From: Pachyseris speciosa
Taxonomy: Eukaryota; Cnidaria; Anthozoa; Scleractinia; Pachyseridae
NCBI GenBank assembly: GCA_016490735.1
Contig: JAEMWC010000023.1
Location: 517,501-581,500, forward strand
Direction of reading: 5' to 3'
DNA length: 64,000 bases
The notes beneath the pieces were generated by a model. It was not told the DNA's origin, did not search any database, and saw only the letters and a program-made list of their open reading frames with translations. Shown here piece after piece: positions 45,607 to 51,956 of this stretch (position 1 is the stretch's first letter; the number at the start of each line of letters is the position of its first letter). The position numbers and the translations under genes were made by a program.

Positions 45607-46789
45607 GGGTGGGGTTAGAGAAGAAGAAGACAGAATAGGAACAGGTTCCAACCACTAGAACACTCCTCCCCAAAAATACGTCACAGTTACTGTCACGTTT
45701 CTTTTGGCCGCGCAATTAAAATGCCATTTTTGAAGGCAAAATAGCCCAACTTCAAACGCTTGTAAAATCGCCAGTTTTAATCAAGAGCACCTCAAATTTT
45801 GGAATGTTGAGTTTTAAGGATTAAACTTCAAAATTAGTGAAACAAATTTCGCTTCATAGGCACTTTAAACATACATTTTTGGTAACAGTTTACCTACAGC
45901 TACGCTGTGAATTTTTTTGAGAATTTTGATAATTTCCTTATTGTAAGCCGCTGGTTGATATTTAAAGACCTCCACTCTTAATAGCCCACAATTAACCAAT
46001 ATTTCAGTTAAAATTTTCAACATTCTTGACGTCTCCTGGGCCGGGTATAACCACCTGTATTTTGTTTTAATTTTTTTTCACAAGTCATTTTTTTTGATGG
46101 ATTTGTAGCAATTGATTTTGTCTAGAAGGTATTAGAGTATCCTAAAAACAAAGTAATTGCAAATAATTTTCACTAAATATTTGAAAAAAACAAACAAACA
46201 AACAAAAACAAGATCCCCCTTTCATATTGTAATCCTTTGGATCATTCAAATGGTTTGGTTGAGTATAAAACATAAGTTAAGAAGGGTGAGATAAATGGTG
46301 TAAAGTTGTAATGCACTGCAATTTCACCCACAAATCCATGGTAATTGTAGGTCTTTGGACTTATTTGCAAATTGCAAACAAAAAGCTTTACTTGACATTG
46401 TGTGGAAGCAATCGAAGTTTTTCTTTTAGTTTTTAAGACTGTTTATGAATCATTTATTTTGTGTAAACTTATATAACTGGGCTGAGTTGCTTGAAGCTTG
46501 TTGTTAGCGCTAATCCTTGGTTAAGATGTATTAAATCCTATAAGTTGTCATGGTATTTAACCCTAGTTAGCACTAACCATGCTTCGATCAACTGGCCCCT
46601 GAACGTTTAAATTATTGTTAATTTACCAGCCATCTGGTGAAAGAAAGCTAGTTGGGGGATATTTTCATCATTAATTACCAAACATTTGTTTTCCTTTTAG
46701 AAATGAAAGACACTCATGATGGAATGAAAAAGCTCAAATCAAAAGAGCTTCACAAGAAGTCTTCGAAGGGGTTCATTTGTCAACGATGA
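11504..46789 (+). CDS. TRADD-N-like/ArfGAP/dual-PH protein (ADAP, centaurin-alpha family), 14 visible exons
   Basis: Coding exons: 11504-11908, 12510-12632, 13072-13425, 13881-14228, 14355-14488, 17966-18057, 20319-20401, 20742-20854, 33969-34115, 34568-34657, 34986-35048, 36517-36585, 37621-37846, 46701-46789. All junctions are AG/GT and all phases agree; the sum plus one base carried from upstream is exactly 778 codons plus stop. Order: two TRADD-N-like domains, Glu-rich linker, ArfGAP with CxxCx16CxxC and arginine finger, PH1, PH2, short basic tail. ADAP proteins stimulate GTP hydrolysis on Arf6-type GTPases and bind PIP3 at the plasma membrane. Standard ADAPs start just before the ArfGAP finger, so about 400 extra N-terminal residues are unusual. 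The first exon is not found. No symbol is given because the fusion is not a standard ADAP1/2. Confidence 0.85.
11909..12509. other. Intron with poly-C tract
   Basis: Phase 1 intron. It contains a long C homopolymer near 12367-12386. No repeat family or gene recognised. Confidence 0.7.
12510..12632 (+). CDS. Exon: acidic linker between TRADD-N-like domains
   Basis: Acceptor GTCTTAG, donor T|GTAAGT, phase 1 on both sides, 41 codons. Peptide starts ESNQDTRANEVEMVKG, is rich in Glu and Gln, and ends TTLYLEVN. No domain recognised; likely a flexible spacer. Confidence 0.7.
13072..13425 (+). CDS. Exon: second TRADD-N-like domain
   Basis: Acceptor CTCTAG, donor A|GTAAGT, phase 1 on both sides. The core VECHNLEMLERLWHDFCSG, LNAVAEKMLLTDDI and FHVES ... 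LEEDYLACKEFL aligns with the first domain over about 70 residues with roughly 60% identical positions, so the two arose by duplication of a symmetrical exon. Confidence 0.78.
13881..14228 (+). CDS. Exon: Glu-rich linker and start of ArfGAP domain
   Basis: Acceptor AAATTAG, donor A|GTAAGA, phase 1 on both sides. About 85 residues of degenerate VEE-containing repeats (VLSVEES, TVEEPQ, GVEETE, AAEDTK) run directly into KTEKNRAAILELMKT, the helix preceding the zinc finger in ADAPs, and the first zinc pair CADC. There is no ATG where canonical ADAPs begin, which supports translation through from the upstream exons. Confidence 0.85.
14355..14488 (+). CDS. Exon: ArfGAP zinc finger and arginine finger
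   Basis: Peptide NPKWASASMGLFICKTCSG completes the CxxCx16CxxC zinc finger begun in the previous exon. GIHRNLG holds the catalytic arginine of ArfGAPs, and SLRLDTWTDEKLK is the conserved following stretch. All residues needed for GAP activity visible here are present. Donor AAG|GTAAAC, phase 0. Confidence 0.95.
14489..15957. other. Intron, no recognised element
   Basis: AT-rich intronic sequence before the Mutator-like insertion at 15958. I see no gene or RNA. 15949-15957 is the left 9-bp target duplication. Confidence 0.5.
15958..17833. mobile_element. Non-autonomous Mutator-like element with 9-bp TSD and internal 0.4-kb repeats
   Basis: Ends are inverted repeats (TAGACTGCGAGCAGTCCCTC; right end complement TAGACTGCGTGCAGTCCCTC), with TIR similarity continuing about 130 bp. 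The 9-bp sequence CCCGGCAAA is repeated exactly at 15949-15957 and 17834-17842. A 9-bp TSD with long TIRs points to the Mutator superfamily. No transposase is encoded. The middle is three ~400-bp tandem units. Confidence 0.8.
16455..17640. repeat. Three tandem units of about 400-412 bp
   Basis: The marker CATGTTCTGTGAACATT starts at 16471 and 16871, with a diverged copy at about 17283, followed in each unit by the GAGACCAAAATTATTG-type stretch and further matching sequence. Units lie inside the Mutator-like element and have no shared open frame. Confidence 0.75.
17966..18057 (+). CDS. Exon: ArfGAP domain, C-terminal part
   Basis: Acceptor CTTGCAG, donor CGCG|GTAAGT, phase 0 to 2. FMEEHGNDKGRATWAKNVPV and FYRRPKPTDPR match the HGND and P-x-FYxRP-x-P-x-D features of the ADAP ArfGAP domain. 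Confidence 0.93.
18297..19895. mobile_element. Inverted-repeat element built of GATC-rich 17-bp units
   Basis: Two arms, about 18297-18590 and 19690-19895, are inverted copies. Each contains a short array of GGACCGCAAATGATCCC: three units left, six right. Both also share CTGATCCCC units outward and AAGGAATGGCATGGAT inward. It lies in the intron between exons 17966-18057 and 20319-20401. A foldback hairpin (19191-19351) is nested inside. No coding sequence or clear TSD found. Confidence 0.65.
19191..19351. repeat. Foldback hairpin element
   Basis: Near-perfect inverted repeat. Left CTCCGCAGTGGGGTTAAGGA pairs with right TCCTTTAAAATCCCACTGCG, and the inner GCGAGCGAAGCGAGCC pairs with GGCTCGCTTCGCTCGC. 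The compact arms are typical of small foldback or MITE elements. Confidence 0.8.
20319..20401 (+). CDS. Exon: ArfGAP-PH1 linker
   Basis: Phase 2 to 1. VLKEQWIRAKYERKEFVDGA is the signature REQWIRAKYERxEF helix after the ADAP ArfGAP domain. Acceptor CATAG, donor G|GTATGT. Confidence 0.93.
20742..20854 (+). CDS. Exon: PH1, first strands
   Basis: Phase 1 to 0. MRGYLRKKGKEDSSWNVRLF and VLSANENSLSYFIKDQ form the first beta strands of a PH domain, with the basic K...R-x-F pattern that in ADAPs contacts phosphoinositides. Acceptor ACCACAG, donor CAG|GTTAGT. Confidence 0.92.
21190..21525 (+). mobile_element. LINE 3' end (L2/CR1-like)
   Basis: A short frame ending at 21410 encodes VPKSNLKTYGDRAFSVCAPK then LWNCLPSYIRRSSSVSSFK, the C-terminal tail after the RT of CR1/L2-type LINEs. 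It is followed by GAAGCGCTTTAGAAC and AAAGCGCTATACAAA, a stem-like 3' end, and a short TTA-rich tail. Strongly 5' truncated. Confidence 0.75.
22330..22546 (+). other. Coding-like block, unidentified
   Basis: An open stretch ends SQEMDEDIGCLLLTLPSSC then PKK at a good donor (AAAAAG|GTAAGC, 22546). It could be an exon of an unknown element or gene remnant in the intron. No domain recognised. Confidence 0.3.
23075..23244 (+). other. Coding-like block, unidentified
   Basis: After a pyrimidine tract and CTACAG, an open stretch reads STGIHDDLEFLLEEELSSIQ then LFAMSHMERINTEQLLDSLA, and stops at 23242. The composition is protein-like (acidic, amphipathic). It may belong with 22330-22546 as a decayed transposon or host exon pair. 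Confidence 0.35.
23577..23732. repeat. Near-perfect hairpin MITE, arms about 73 bp
   Basis: The left arm (TGCTATTTGAGACTAGATCA ... GGAAAAGATG) is repeated inverted immediately after an 11-base loop, ending CTCAGG. Only a few arm mismatches. It abuts the Mutator-like element's left TSD. Confidence 0.85.
24169..25244 (+). CDS. LINE reverse transcriptase, N-terminally truncated
   Basis: About 355 readable residues. RT motifs: GVPQGSILGPLLFNIFLNDV (motif B region), LRFYADDTTGY (catalytic Asp pair), LLGVIIDSSLSFQAHI (motif E). The typical LINE C-terminus follows: KLYKAFILPHFEYASPLFI, RRIEQALILVYKSIYGQAP and QAGKQWNNLPDNIR. Coding begins near 24169 without a start codon because of 5' truncation; the frame is intact to TGA at 25242. 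Endonuclease and first ORF are absent, so it cannot move on its own. Confidence 0.85.
24169..25484 (+). mobile_element. 5'-truncated CR1/L2-like LINE with (TTAC)n tail
   Basis: Starts inside the RT domain and ends in a short run of CTTA repeats at 25458-25480. The flanks join the two halves of the left arm of the surrounding Mutator-like element, showing that the LINE inserted into it. Confidence 0.8.
25781..25873 (+). pseudogene. RecQ-like helicase fragment inside Mutator-like element
   Basis: VVVVSPSTYI ... IMKDQVKSLRSLGLKAAF matches helicase motif Ia and the following helix of RecQ helicases. Only about 31 residues are seen; motifs I and II are absent. Confidence 0.5.
27226..27267. repeat. 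Perfect palindrome, 20-bp arms, 2-bp centre
   Basis: AACTGAAAACATGATTCCTT, TT, then its exact complement. Lies in the unique core of the Mutator-like element. Confidence 0.9.
28545..30905. repeat. Minisatellite, about 24 units of ~98 bp
   Basis: The marker TCACCAAGG recurs at 28731, 28829, 28927 and 29025, a spacing of 98, and continues to about 30890. Units read CATCCAGATGTTTCGTCGG ... GTGTGCTACTGTTGCC ... TTGTTTTCATTTTCATT. Variants (GATCAACTATC, GCTCAAGTATC, GTTCAACTATC; CTTTAAC or CTATAAC) recur in blocks. 98 is not a multiple of three, so the small open frames inside are incidental. Confidence 0.95.
31485..31910. mobile_element. Small GC-tract-bounded repeat element
   Basis: Bounded by G-rich GGGTGGGGTGGGGGTGG near 31500 and GGGAGTCCCCCCTCCCTCG near 31880. 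It has internal repeats of CTTATTTCAGA / CCTATTTCAGACC. Looks like a dispersed short non-coding element; superfamily unknown. Confidence 0.4.
32025..32330 (+). pseudogene. Penelope-like element fragment (RT C-terminal part)
   Basis: Readable after frame corrections: LYGHYIDDGIGAV (the YIDD catalytic box), then LNEFITSVNSSHPALKYT, SLALLDIKVSIRGNNLCTSV and KVTDSHS, typical of the RT of Penelope-like elements. Stops and a frame change are present. Plus strand, unrelated in orientation to the larger element at 56.8-59.7 kb. Confidence 0.65.
33969..34115 (+). CDS. Exon: PH1, middle strands
   Basis: Acceptor CTTGTAG, donor AAG|GTACGA, phase 0 on both sides, 49 codons. CTFKVSDINVTFAQER, SLQITYVTKGLTRNYFVYSD and SGK match the ADAP PH1 strands ending in GKEIVDW across the next junction. 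Confidence 0.92.
34146..34460 (+). mobile_element. tRNA-derived SINE with (ATT)n tail
   Basis: The head contains an A-box-like TGGCCAAGCGGGTATGG as in Leu/Ser-type tRNAs, followed by tRNA-like sequence. The body ends AATAAAGCGCATTTGATCAT ... CACTATAGAAATA and an (ATT)n microsatellite (34408-34459). Intronic, same strand as the host gene. Confidence 0.7.
34568..34657 (+). CDS. Exon: PH1 C-terminal helix
   Basis: EIVDWYMAIRSAKLKIQGQ is the C-terminal alpha helix of PH1 (Trp conserved). I chose the donor CAT|GTAAGT at 34657 over AAG|GTACAT, 6 bp upstream, because it is the stronger consensus; both keep phase 0. Confidence 0.88.
34986..35048 (+). CDS. Exon: PH1-PH2 linker and first PH2 strand
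   Basis: LNRQLTRDFTMEGFLDKRGPK matches the LSRNYLKEGYMEKTGPK-like start of ADAP PH2. Acceptor GCTTTAG, donor AAA|GTAAGG, 21 codons, phase 0. Confidence 0.92.
35511..36175 (+). mobile_element. LINE 3' end fragment
   Basis: The frame to 35813 encodes VHSYNNRFSGSGSLNIKYFR and LKHSFSRFGARIWNSIPQS, typical of the C-terminal tail of CR1-like LINE RT proteins. The 3' untranslated part follows, ending in AACAGAAAACAGAAACAGAAA-like repeats near 36180. Confidence 0.65.
36517..36585 (+). CDS. Exon: PH2, strands 2-3
   Basis: GEPWQNRWFSLDGRRLLYLE then KPL: the W-x-x-RWF-x-L and RRL-x-Y-x-x-x-PL features of PH2 in ADAPs. Acceptor ACACAG, donor TTG|GTGAGA, 23 codons, phase 0. Confidence 0.93.
36739..37022 (+). 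mobile_element. tRNA-derived SINE, copy 1
   Basis: A-box TTAGCTCAGTTGGTAGAGC and B-box-like GGGTCCAAACCCC are about 35 bp apart, followed by a body (AAATAATTGAGGAGAAAGTG ... GTGGGACGTAAAAGAACC) shared with the inverted copy at 52110-52404. The tRNA-like part lacks a proper acceptor stem, so it is a SINE head. Confidence 0.85.
37621..37846 (+). CDS. Exon: PH2, main part
   Basis: Acceptor TTTTTTCAG, donor GCAG|GTTAGT, phase 0 to 1. DPFAKGELIIGSHTEGFAIR, CFTLTVPRREYLFKGN and ENERKMWVDCISKVI give the remaining PH2 strands and the C-terminal helix with its conserved Trp, followed by AQPMTDKDKAG. Confidence 0.95.
38221..39307. mobile_element. Nested DNA transposon with 7-bp TSD (hAT-like?)
   Basis: Ends are imperfect inverted repeats (CAGATGGAAATAAGGG; right complement CAGAGATGGAAATAACGG). 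TCAACCA is duplicated at 38214-38220 and 39308-39314, and the opposite arm of the host element carries one uninterrupted TCAACCA. TSD length fits hAT or P; no transposase identified. A short frame at 38885-39172 (FINYQCLDLLEKWEEM) is unassigned. Confidence 0.72.
40116..40394 (+). pseudogene. Coding-like fragment inside TTAA element
   Basis: Open frame with KVKDCVTTIAIVRDINQLVI and PVRKLIIKNAHEISKD. No domain recognised. Begins where the left arm ends, so it could be an exon of the element's transposase. Confidence 0.3.
41982..42600 (+). pseudogene. Decayed transposase-like gene
   Basis: LQYALKAFKPEHPDITSAAL followed by RQDNAGCNHSVAMLSACRLI resembles a block seen in uncharacterised transposase-like proteins of cnidarians (RQDNAGCYH, then acidic and FSR segments). 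After a frameshift near 42180: FLTALQIQDYFSQLCKPF, then TDGNDVQAVQDAETYLSAHA, and after another near 42350 FDTLNICNLCATTEADQA. At least two frameshifts. Superfamily not assigned; probably the remnant transposase of the TTAA-flanked element around it. Confidence 0.5.
43353..43862. repeat. Pair of ~155-bp direct repeats flanking a palindromic MITE
   Basis: 43353-43508 and 43708-43862 match (GAACAAACAATATGTTAAGA / GAACAACTAATATGTTAAGA; GATGGACTGCCGTGT in both). Between them, 43529-43648 is an inverted repeat (TAGACTGCGAGTAGTCTCTA ... GACTACAGAC) with a CG-rich core. Confidence 0.65.
45347..45865. mobile_element. MITE with TTAA TSD nested in right arm of TTAA element
   Basis: Inverted ends AGTGCCTCTGAAGCGAAATT and AATTTCGCTTCATAGGCACT lie inside TTAA duplications, arms about 150 bp. 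The left arm of the host element has the uninterrupted site (ATGTATGTTTAACATCAATT, near 39400). A (TG)n plus (G)n tract lies inside at 45569-45609. Confidence 0.82.
46701..46789 (+). CDS. Terminal exon: basic C-terminal tail and stop
   Basis: Acceptor TTCCTTTTAG. Phase 1 joins to give EMKDTHDGMKKLKSKELHKK then SSKGFICQR and TGA at 46787-46789. Lysine-rich tail, longer than the few residues after PH2 in typical ADAPs. No conserved motif. Least certain exon, supported by phase and a good acceptor. Confidence 0.72.
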
Positions 46790-47072
46790 GGACTCACCAT
46801 AGGTATTGAGGGGAATAACAATTTCCAATTATATATTTGGCAGGTTCCAAGAATTCAATATTATTACATTTTAAGTGGAAGTACCGGTAATAGAAACTTG
46901 TTATATTCTTGAATATGAAGATATATGTAAACTCAGTACTTTAACTGCACTCTGCAAAGTGGAGGCATTTTCGTGGGCTCGCATAACAAGGGATTAAGCT
47001 TGACGTGTATTATTTTGATACCCTCCAGCAAAATGCACAGGCAAGAAATTCTCCAAAAAGGCTCATCTGTCT
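46790..47072 (+). other. Likely 3' UTR region
   Basis: Follows the stop codon. No AATAAA seen before 47073; the first candidate is in the AATAATAATAATAAAG run near 47135-47152, inside the adjacent MITE. Confidence 0.4.
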
Positions 47073-47076
47073 TTAA

Positions 47077-47411
47077 GGTGGCTCCTACCAGTTTCCAGTA
47101 TTTTCAAGCAGTACTACCAGTCTTTATATGTTATAATAATAATAATAATAAAGAAGTTTAATTCCCCCATCATCACATGTTGATACTTTTTTTTTAAAGT
47201 GGTATCAAAGAAATACCCAATCATTGAGATAACAGGTTACCATAGTAACACCATAACCTGTTAATAACACCCCTTATTTTAGCTTGAAGCAAAATTAATT
47301 TAAAAAAAACCAGCTCAGTGACCCTTATTTTTTATTATTGAAAAGTAATAAACATGTCAAGAGCCAACTATTCGCACAATTAAAAATTGTAGGAGCGGAT
47401 TCAGAGCCACC
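47077..47411. mobile_element. Small TTAA-flanked MITE
   Basis: Ends GGTGGCTCCTACC and GGATTCAGAGCCACC (complement GGTGGCTCTGAATCC) lie between TTAA at 47073-47076 and 47412-47415. 335 bp, non-coding, with an (AAT)n run. Confidence 0.7.
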
Positions 47412-47705
47412 TTAAATTTTTTAAACATTTAAGGTACTCTCAATCCACTCCAATTTTTTTAAATTTTGCACAAAGTTTTATATTATATAGCTAATTAGTA
47501 TCCAGAAATAAAAACGGGGGTCACCGAGCTCATTTTTGATTTGGAGTCACTTACCGGTAGTAAATATGACTCAATGTATAGAACGTATATATATGTATAT
47601 ACCTTCGAAGCCATGAAAGCCGTAGAACAATATACTTATGGAACCATGCAAACACAGTTTGCCACTCCGCTTTCGACACACATCTCTATTGATAGAAAAA
47701 CTTTT

Positions 47706-47786
47706 TGCCCCGAGTCGGAATCGAACCAACGTTCCCCAGTTACTAGTCGGGCGTGATAACCACTACACTACCGGAACAACCACGCT
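47706..47786 (-). other. tRNA-like sequence (SINE head or pseudo-tRNA)
   Basis: On the minus strand: TCCGGTAGTGTAGTGGTTATC (D-arm and A-box region, one base over the limit trimmed below) leads through ACGCCCGACTAGTAAC to a T-arm/B-box GGTTCGATTCC. The acceptor and anticodon stems do not pair well, so a functional tRNA is unlikely. Confidence 0.5.
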
Positions 47787-47879
47787 GGCAACGTGGCCAC
47801 TTCAGAAAGTGAGTAGTATCGCACGTCGGCCATTCCTCGGAACATTTTTCTTTGGAGACTTTTGTGTGTTTGCTGGCTT

Positions 47880-48365
47880 CTAAACGGGTGCTGTCAAAAA
47901 TTCTCGTCATTTCCCAGCATGCAATGTGGTCTAGATGTTGAAAATGGCGAAAAGGCCGAATGCACTGGATCAAAAGGCTGTATCTACGCTCGGGAGAAGA
48001 ATATGAACAAAAAAAGTCATTTCTAAGCTAGAAAAAGGACTGAATTTCGTTATGATGGTTGAAGGTTGGTTTTTCGGCGATGATTTCCTTAAGAAACATG
48101 AAGGCAAAAAGGGGCATTTTTGTCGTTCCTCTTTGACGTTAAAAACGGTCAGTTTCGTTCTTGTCCAAACTCAAAAGGCCATATTTGGTAAAAATCGCCA
48201 CGTTTCTTGCATTTATTGGATATCCAAATTTAAAGGGCATTCCATTTCGTGCTCACAACTAACAGTTAAGGTAATATTAGTGCGATTGAGAAAGTTGCAA
48301 TGTTTTGAAGCATGGGAGTTTTTTACGGCCGGTTTTGGCTGGCACGGGTGCCAATGGGTTAAAAT
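47880..48365. other. Dispersed repeat ending in GGGTGCCAATGGGTTAA
   Basis: The right end GGCACGGGTGCCAATGGGTT also occurs at about 33297-33316 (CATGGGTGCCAATGGGTTAA), and a related AACCCATTG lies at 21727. Suggests a dispersed non-coding family; boundaries not resolved. Confidence 0.4.
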
Positions 48366-48543
48366 TGTAACTATAATAGGTTGTAATTGCATAAAAGATG
48401 TGGCATTGCAATAAATAAATATTGTAGTGGAGGATTTGCTGTCAGTACTCCAATGGATGTGTAGTATTGTAAGTCAAAATGATTTTAACCGAAGACAGTG
48501 CCAAATATGGGTTTGATATGGAAAGCAATAGCCCATACCAAAT

Positions 48544-49583
48544 TAGCCTTCGTTTAGCCGTACCCACCCCCCGAGGAAAAACTGGGCAGGAGGGAACGTC
48601 TACGAAAAGCTGACACAAATCGTGTTATGTGACGTCACTCTTTTGCATGAAAATATATAATGGTTTCTCATAGGTTAATCACATTGATCAATACTTTCGA
48701 GAACACTGATTGGCCGAAACGGATCTTGTTCGTTTTCTTGAAGAAACGTGACTATGGCGGACGGAGAGCCACACGAACTAAAGTGGAGTCCAACGCACCT
48801 ATAAATGAGGTTTGCGGCATTATGGATTTGAGAAATTCGACGAAGAGTAACAAAAAGCCATAGCTTTGTGTTTTTATGGTGTCTGTGTTTCATTACTAAC
48901 TGGCTATGGAAAAGCCATTAAATTTCTGGCGATGCCAGTGATCGCATCGCTTCTTTAGAAGAAACCTTGTACCTTGTGATCATTATATCATCACTGACAA
49001 TGCTCATAGAAGATCAGATCCAATATTTGAATGATCTGGGATTGAAAGAGATCGCGCTAACCAAAGATTCGGAAGATAATATCATCGAATGAATCATGAC
49101 TGGTGAATATCCGAACGTGTCTGGGTCACCAGCCGAGTGGAGAAGGAAAAGGTATTGAAGGGACGTGTAGGTTCTTCAAATTCACGCTTTCTGAGGGCAG
49201 CTCCTTCGGCTGGAAAACAAGTCCAACTTTCTTCAAACTTTTAATTCTGTCTCTTCCTGAGGAGACCATGTAAACGAAGAATTTGCAAGCGCGATGTTGA
49301 CATCAAAGATTGTCTTCTTGCTTTTGACCAAAAATCGCTCGTAATCCTTTCCAATATCTTTAAACACAGTATACATTTACTGACTAGCAAATGCGTTCGA
49401 AAGAATAGAAATTTACGCGGCCTTTGACGTTTGTCTACTCGAGTAAACAGAAAATATAATTTTATTTACATAACTTGCATGAATTACTGTGACGTCACAT
49501 AACACGATTCGTGTCAGCTTTTCGTAGACGTTCCCTCCTCCCCGGTTTTTCCTCGGGGGGTGGGTACGGCTACACGTAGGCTA
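48544..49583. mobile_element. Non-autonomous Mutator-like element with 9-bp TSD
   Basis: Inverted ends TAGCCTTCGTTTAGCCGTAC and complement TAGCCTACGTGTAGCCGTAC continue for about 110 bp. ATACCAAAT is duplicated exactly at 48535-48543 and 49584-49592. Inside, an ATG at 48752 (MADGEPHELKWS) in a promoter-like context may be the start of a lost ORF. Confidence 0.82.
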
Positions 49584-49592
49584 ATACCAAAT

Positions 49593-50207
49593 CCATGTGT
49601 TGTCCATAGAGGGCCCATAGGTTATGCCATATCATCTCCATTCTTGGGCCATATATGGCCCATAACAACAGGTTTGAAGGGTTCCAACCCTTAGCACAGA
49701 TAACCCGTCACAAAGTCTTTTGCACAGAAATGAAGGGACCTGTTGTGATGTCTTTGTCCCAGATACACATGACTTCAGTTTCAGTCAAACCGCAACTACA
49801 GATTATGGGTTTGATTCTTGCTTGTGCCTATCATGAAGTAGGCATTTTCCTGCCTCACTGCCTGCACATAGTCTGACCCAGGTTCTGGTTGTTGATGCAA
49901 AGCCCTTTGGTGGAAGTTGACAAGTTGCGACAACACCTCTGCATCAGACTAGGCTGTGATGGTCTGGTCTGTAGGGATATTTGTGAACACAAACATGGCT
50001 GGTTGCCTGCGCAAGCCGTTGTTGAATGTCTTGTGATACTTGCATCTCTAAAGTCATCTCGTTAAACACCTCACTCACAGAAACCTGAAATAAAAACAAA
50101 GTTGATGGTTGCATCACACAAGAAAAGCTGGCCAGCCTCAGCTTGTCAGACGAGTACAACTGCTTAGCCACTGCACATCATTAGCAAAACTAATAACAAA
50201 TCAATAA
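49593..50207. other. Spacer without recognised gene
   Basis: No repeat pair, RNA or protein domain recognised. Confidence 0.4.
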
Positions 50208-50411
50208 CCTCAAATGAAGAATGATCCTCACAGCTGTGAACACAAATATGCAATTGTGAAAAGAAGCCTGATAAAAATTCAGAACTTCAACAGGGTTTGA
50301 ACCCATGACTCACGGGTTCAAACCCCGTTGAAGTCCTGAATTTTCTTCACACTTGTTTTCGCAATTGCATAAATTGCATTTGCAACTGCAGGGATCATTC
50401 TTCATTTGATA
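50208..50411. repeat. Palindromic foldback element, about 200 bp
   Basis: TCAAATGAAGAATGATCCTC at the left pairs with GGGATCATTCTTCATTTGA at the right, and the centre AACAGGGTTTGAACCC / GGGTTCAAACCCCGTT is also inverted. Confidence 0.85.
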
Positions 50412-50943
50412 TAATTTCAATTCTGCAGTTCATATATGATGTATTACATATACATCATTCACAAAACAATAACCTTTGAGATGTTTGAGGTATTTGAATG
50501 TAACAAGGCAGATTGAAAAGAAGATTATATAGTATTACCTGCCAATTAAAAAATAGAAATCAATGCCAATTTAAAAACAGGGCAAAATTTCCAAATTTAT
50601 CTGATTGTGGGTGGAGATCTTGGAGCCTCATCAAAAATTTTTTTTTGATGATTTACTTTAAATTTTTATTGTTCCAGAACTTCAAGATGCTTCAAATTTG
50701 TATTGTTCCAGAACTGATACACAACTCCCCCCCTCCACTCCCCCCCCCCCTGAAAAAGGTCCCTGGAAGTTCCAGCGGGGGAAGGGTGAAAAAGAAGCCA
50801 AAGTGAAATTTCCTAACCAATAAAACAGCCAAAACCAACAGTTCTTCAGCATTGAGGGAACAGATATTTTTCTGGAACAGTGCAGTGCAGTGCAGTGCAG
50901 TGCCATTTTACTGTGTCTGAAAATCACTCTACACCATGTTGTT

Positions 50944-51373
50944 AGAGTATAGAACACTTTTCAATTGAGTGTCATGAAACCAAAACCAAAGCAATTACGC
51001 CAGCCAATCACAACAGGAGTAAGCAGTGCAATGAGCCAATCAGAATACGAAGCAATTGCATGTAGCCAGCGTAAAGCGCGGGAAAATACACGCGTGCAAT
51101 TGCATGAGCTCTTGCCACCTTGTAATATTTGTGAATTCAATTTAAGACAAAAGAGGAATTTTAATGTCCCCCTGGCTAAGACAAAGAGACTTATGAACAC
51201 ATTTATATATAGTAACTGTGATTAAATTTTTAGCTATAGGTATAGGTGTATATAGGGATATGTGTATATTTTGTTATATTTCTCTTACTTTTTATTAGAT
51301 TTTATTATTGTAACGAAAATCTAATTCAGCCTTTGGTTGTGATTTTGATTTGAATAAACTATCTATCTAGCTG

Positions 51374-51411
<38 letters not shown>

Positions 51412-51545
51412 CAATTAGTTTTGGTTTTGCTTCTCATTGGTTGAGAAAGTGGCGCGAGTTTTCCTGGCCAATCACAGAGCGAAGCAATGCAAAACTAAAG
51501 CAAAACCATAATTACTTTCGACACTCAACTGAAAACCGCTCTAAT
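50944..51545. mobile_element. MITE with GTTTTCAATTGAGTGTC-type ends, carrying a LINE-like 3' end
   Basis: Left ACACTTTTCAATTGAGTGTC and right complement GCGGTTTTCAGTTGAGTGTC are inverted; both arms continue through AACCAAAACCAAAGCA and GCCAATCACA. A short frame near 51115-51225 (NLRQKRNFNVPLAKTKRLMN) and a (TATC)n tract at 51370-51411 look like a LINE 3' end and tail inserted in the element. Confidence 0.65.
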
Positions 51546-51848
51546 CCACAATGATACGAGGTGGTGCATCTTGAAAACCATGCAAACCTCAATAAATCCC
51601 AGTTTGCGAAACAGTGTTATACTGGCGCCATTGCTGCAACCAATCTTAGCTTCATATTTCTGGATTCCTAACTTGGTAACACCTGAAAGCAAAATGAATA
51701 TAATAAAAATGAAATCACAATCACCAACAATTTTATTCCACTTATCATATTAAATTATTAATACTACTACTGTAACTATATTTTCTTGCCATAGACTTTG
51801 AACAAACAGAGAAAATGATTATTGTCAGTCAAGAATTTGCTGAAAATT

Positions 51849-51956
51849 GGTCTGAATTTCAGCCATCCCCCCCACCCCTTAACACATGGGGGGGGGGCAC
51901 GGTTTCTCTCCCCCACACCCCCATGGGTTTGGGGGAGGAAACGGCTGAAATTCAGG
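51849..51956. repeat. Hairpin with poly-C/poly-G core
   Basis: CTGAATTTCAGCC and GGCTGAAATTCAG form the arms; C-runs and G-runs lie between. The rest of 51546-52109 holds nothing I recognise. Confidence 0.6.

Larger units (their letters stand above)
38195..45977. mobile_element. 7.8-kb TTAA-flanked DNA transposon with long inverted arms
   Basis: Terminal GAGTGGAGGTCT and its complement are bounded by TTAA at 38191-38194 and 45978-45981. Inverted arms of roughly 0.85 kb extend inward to about 40145 and 44580 once nested insertions are removed. TTAA targets are used by piggyBac and Kolobok superfamilies. A decayed transposase-like frame lies at 41982-42600. The left arm holds a 1.09-kb insertion, the right arm a 0.52-kb MITE; each arm supplies the empty site for the other. 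Confidence 0.8.
37847..46700. other. 8.9-kb last intron
   Basis: Phase 1 intron occupied almost completely by one TTAA-flanked element (38195-45977) with nested insertions. The 40395-41980 stretch, the 42830-43350 stretch and 45982-46700 hold nothing else I recognise. Confidence 0.75.

Noticed and set aside
47706..47786. Functional tRNA gene
   Set aside because: A and B boxes are present but acceptor and anticodon stems do not pair.
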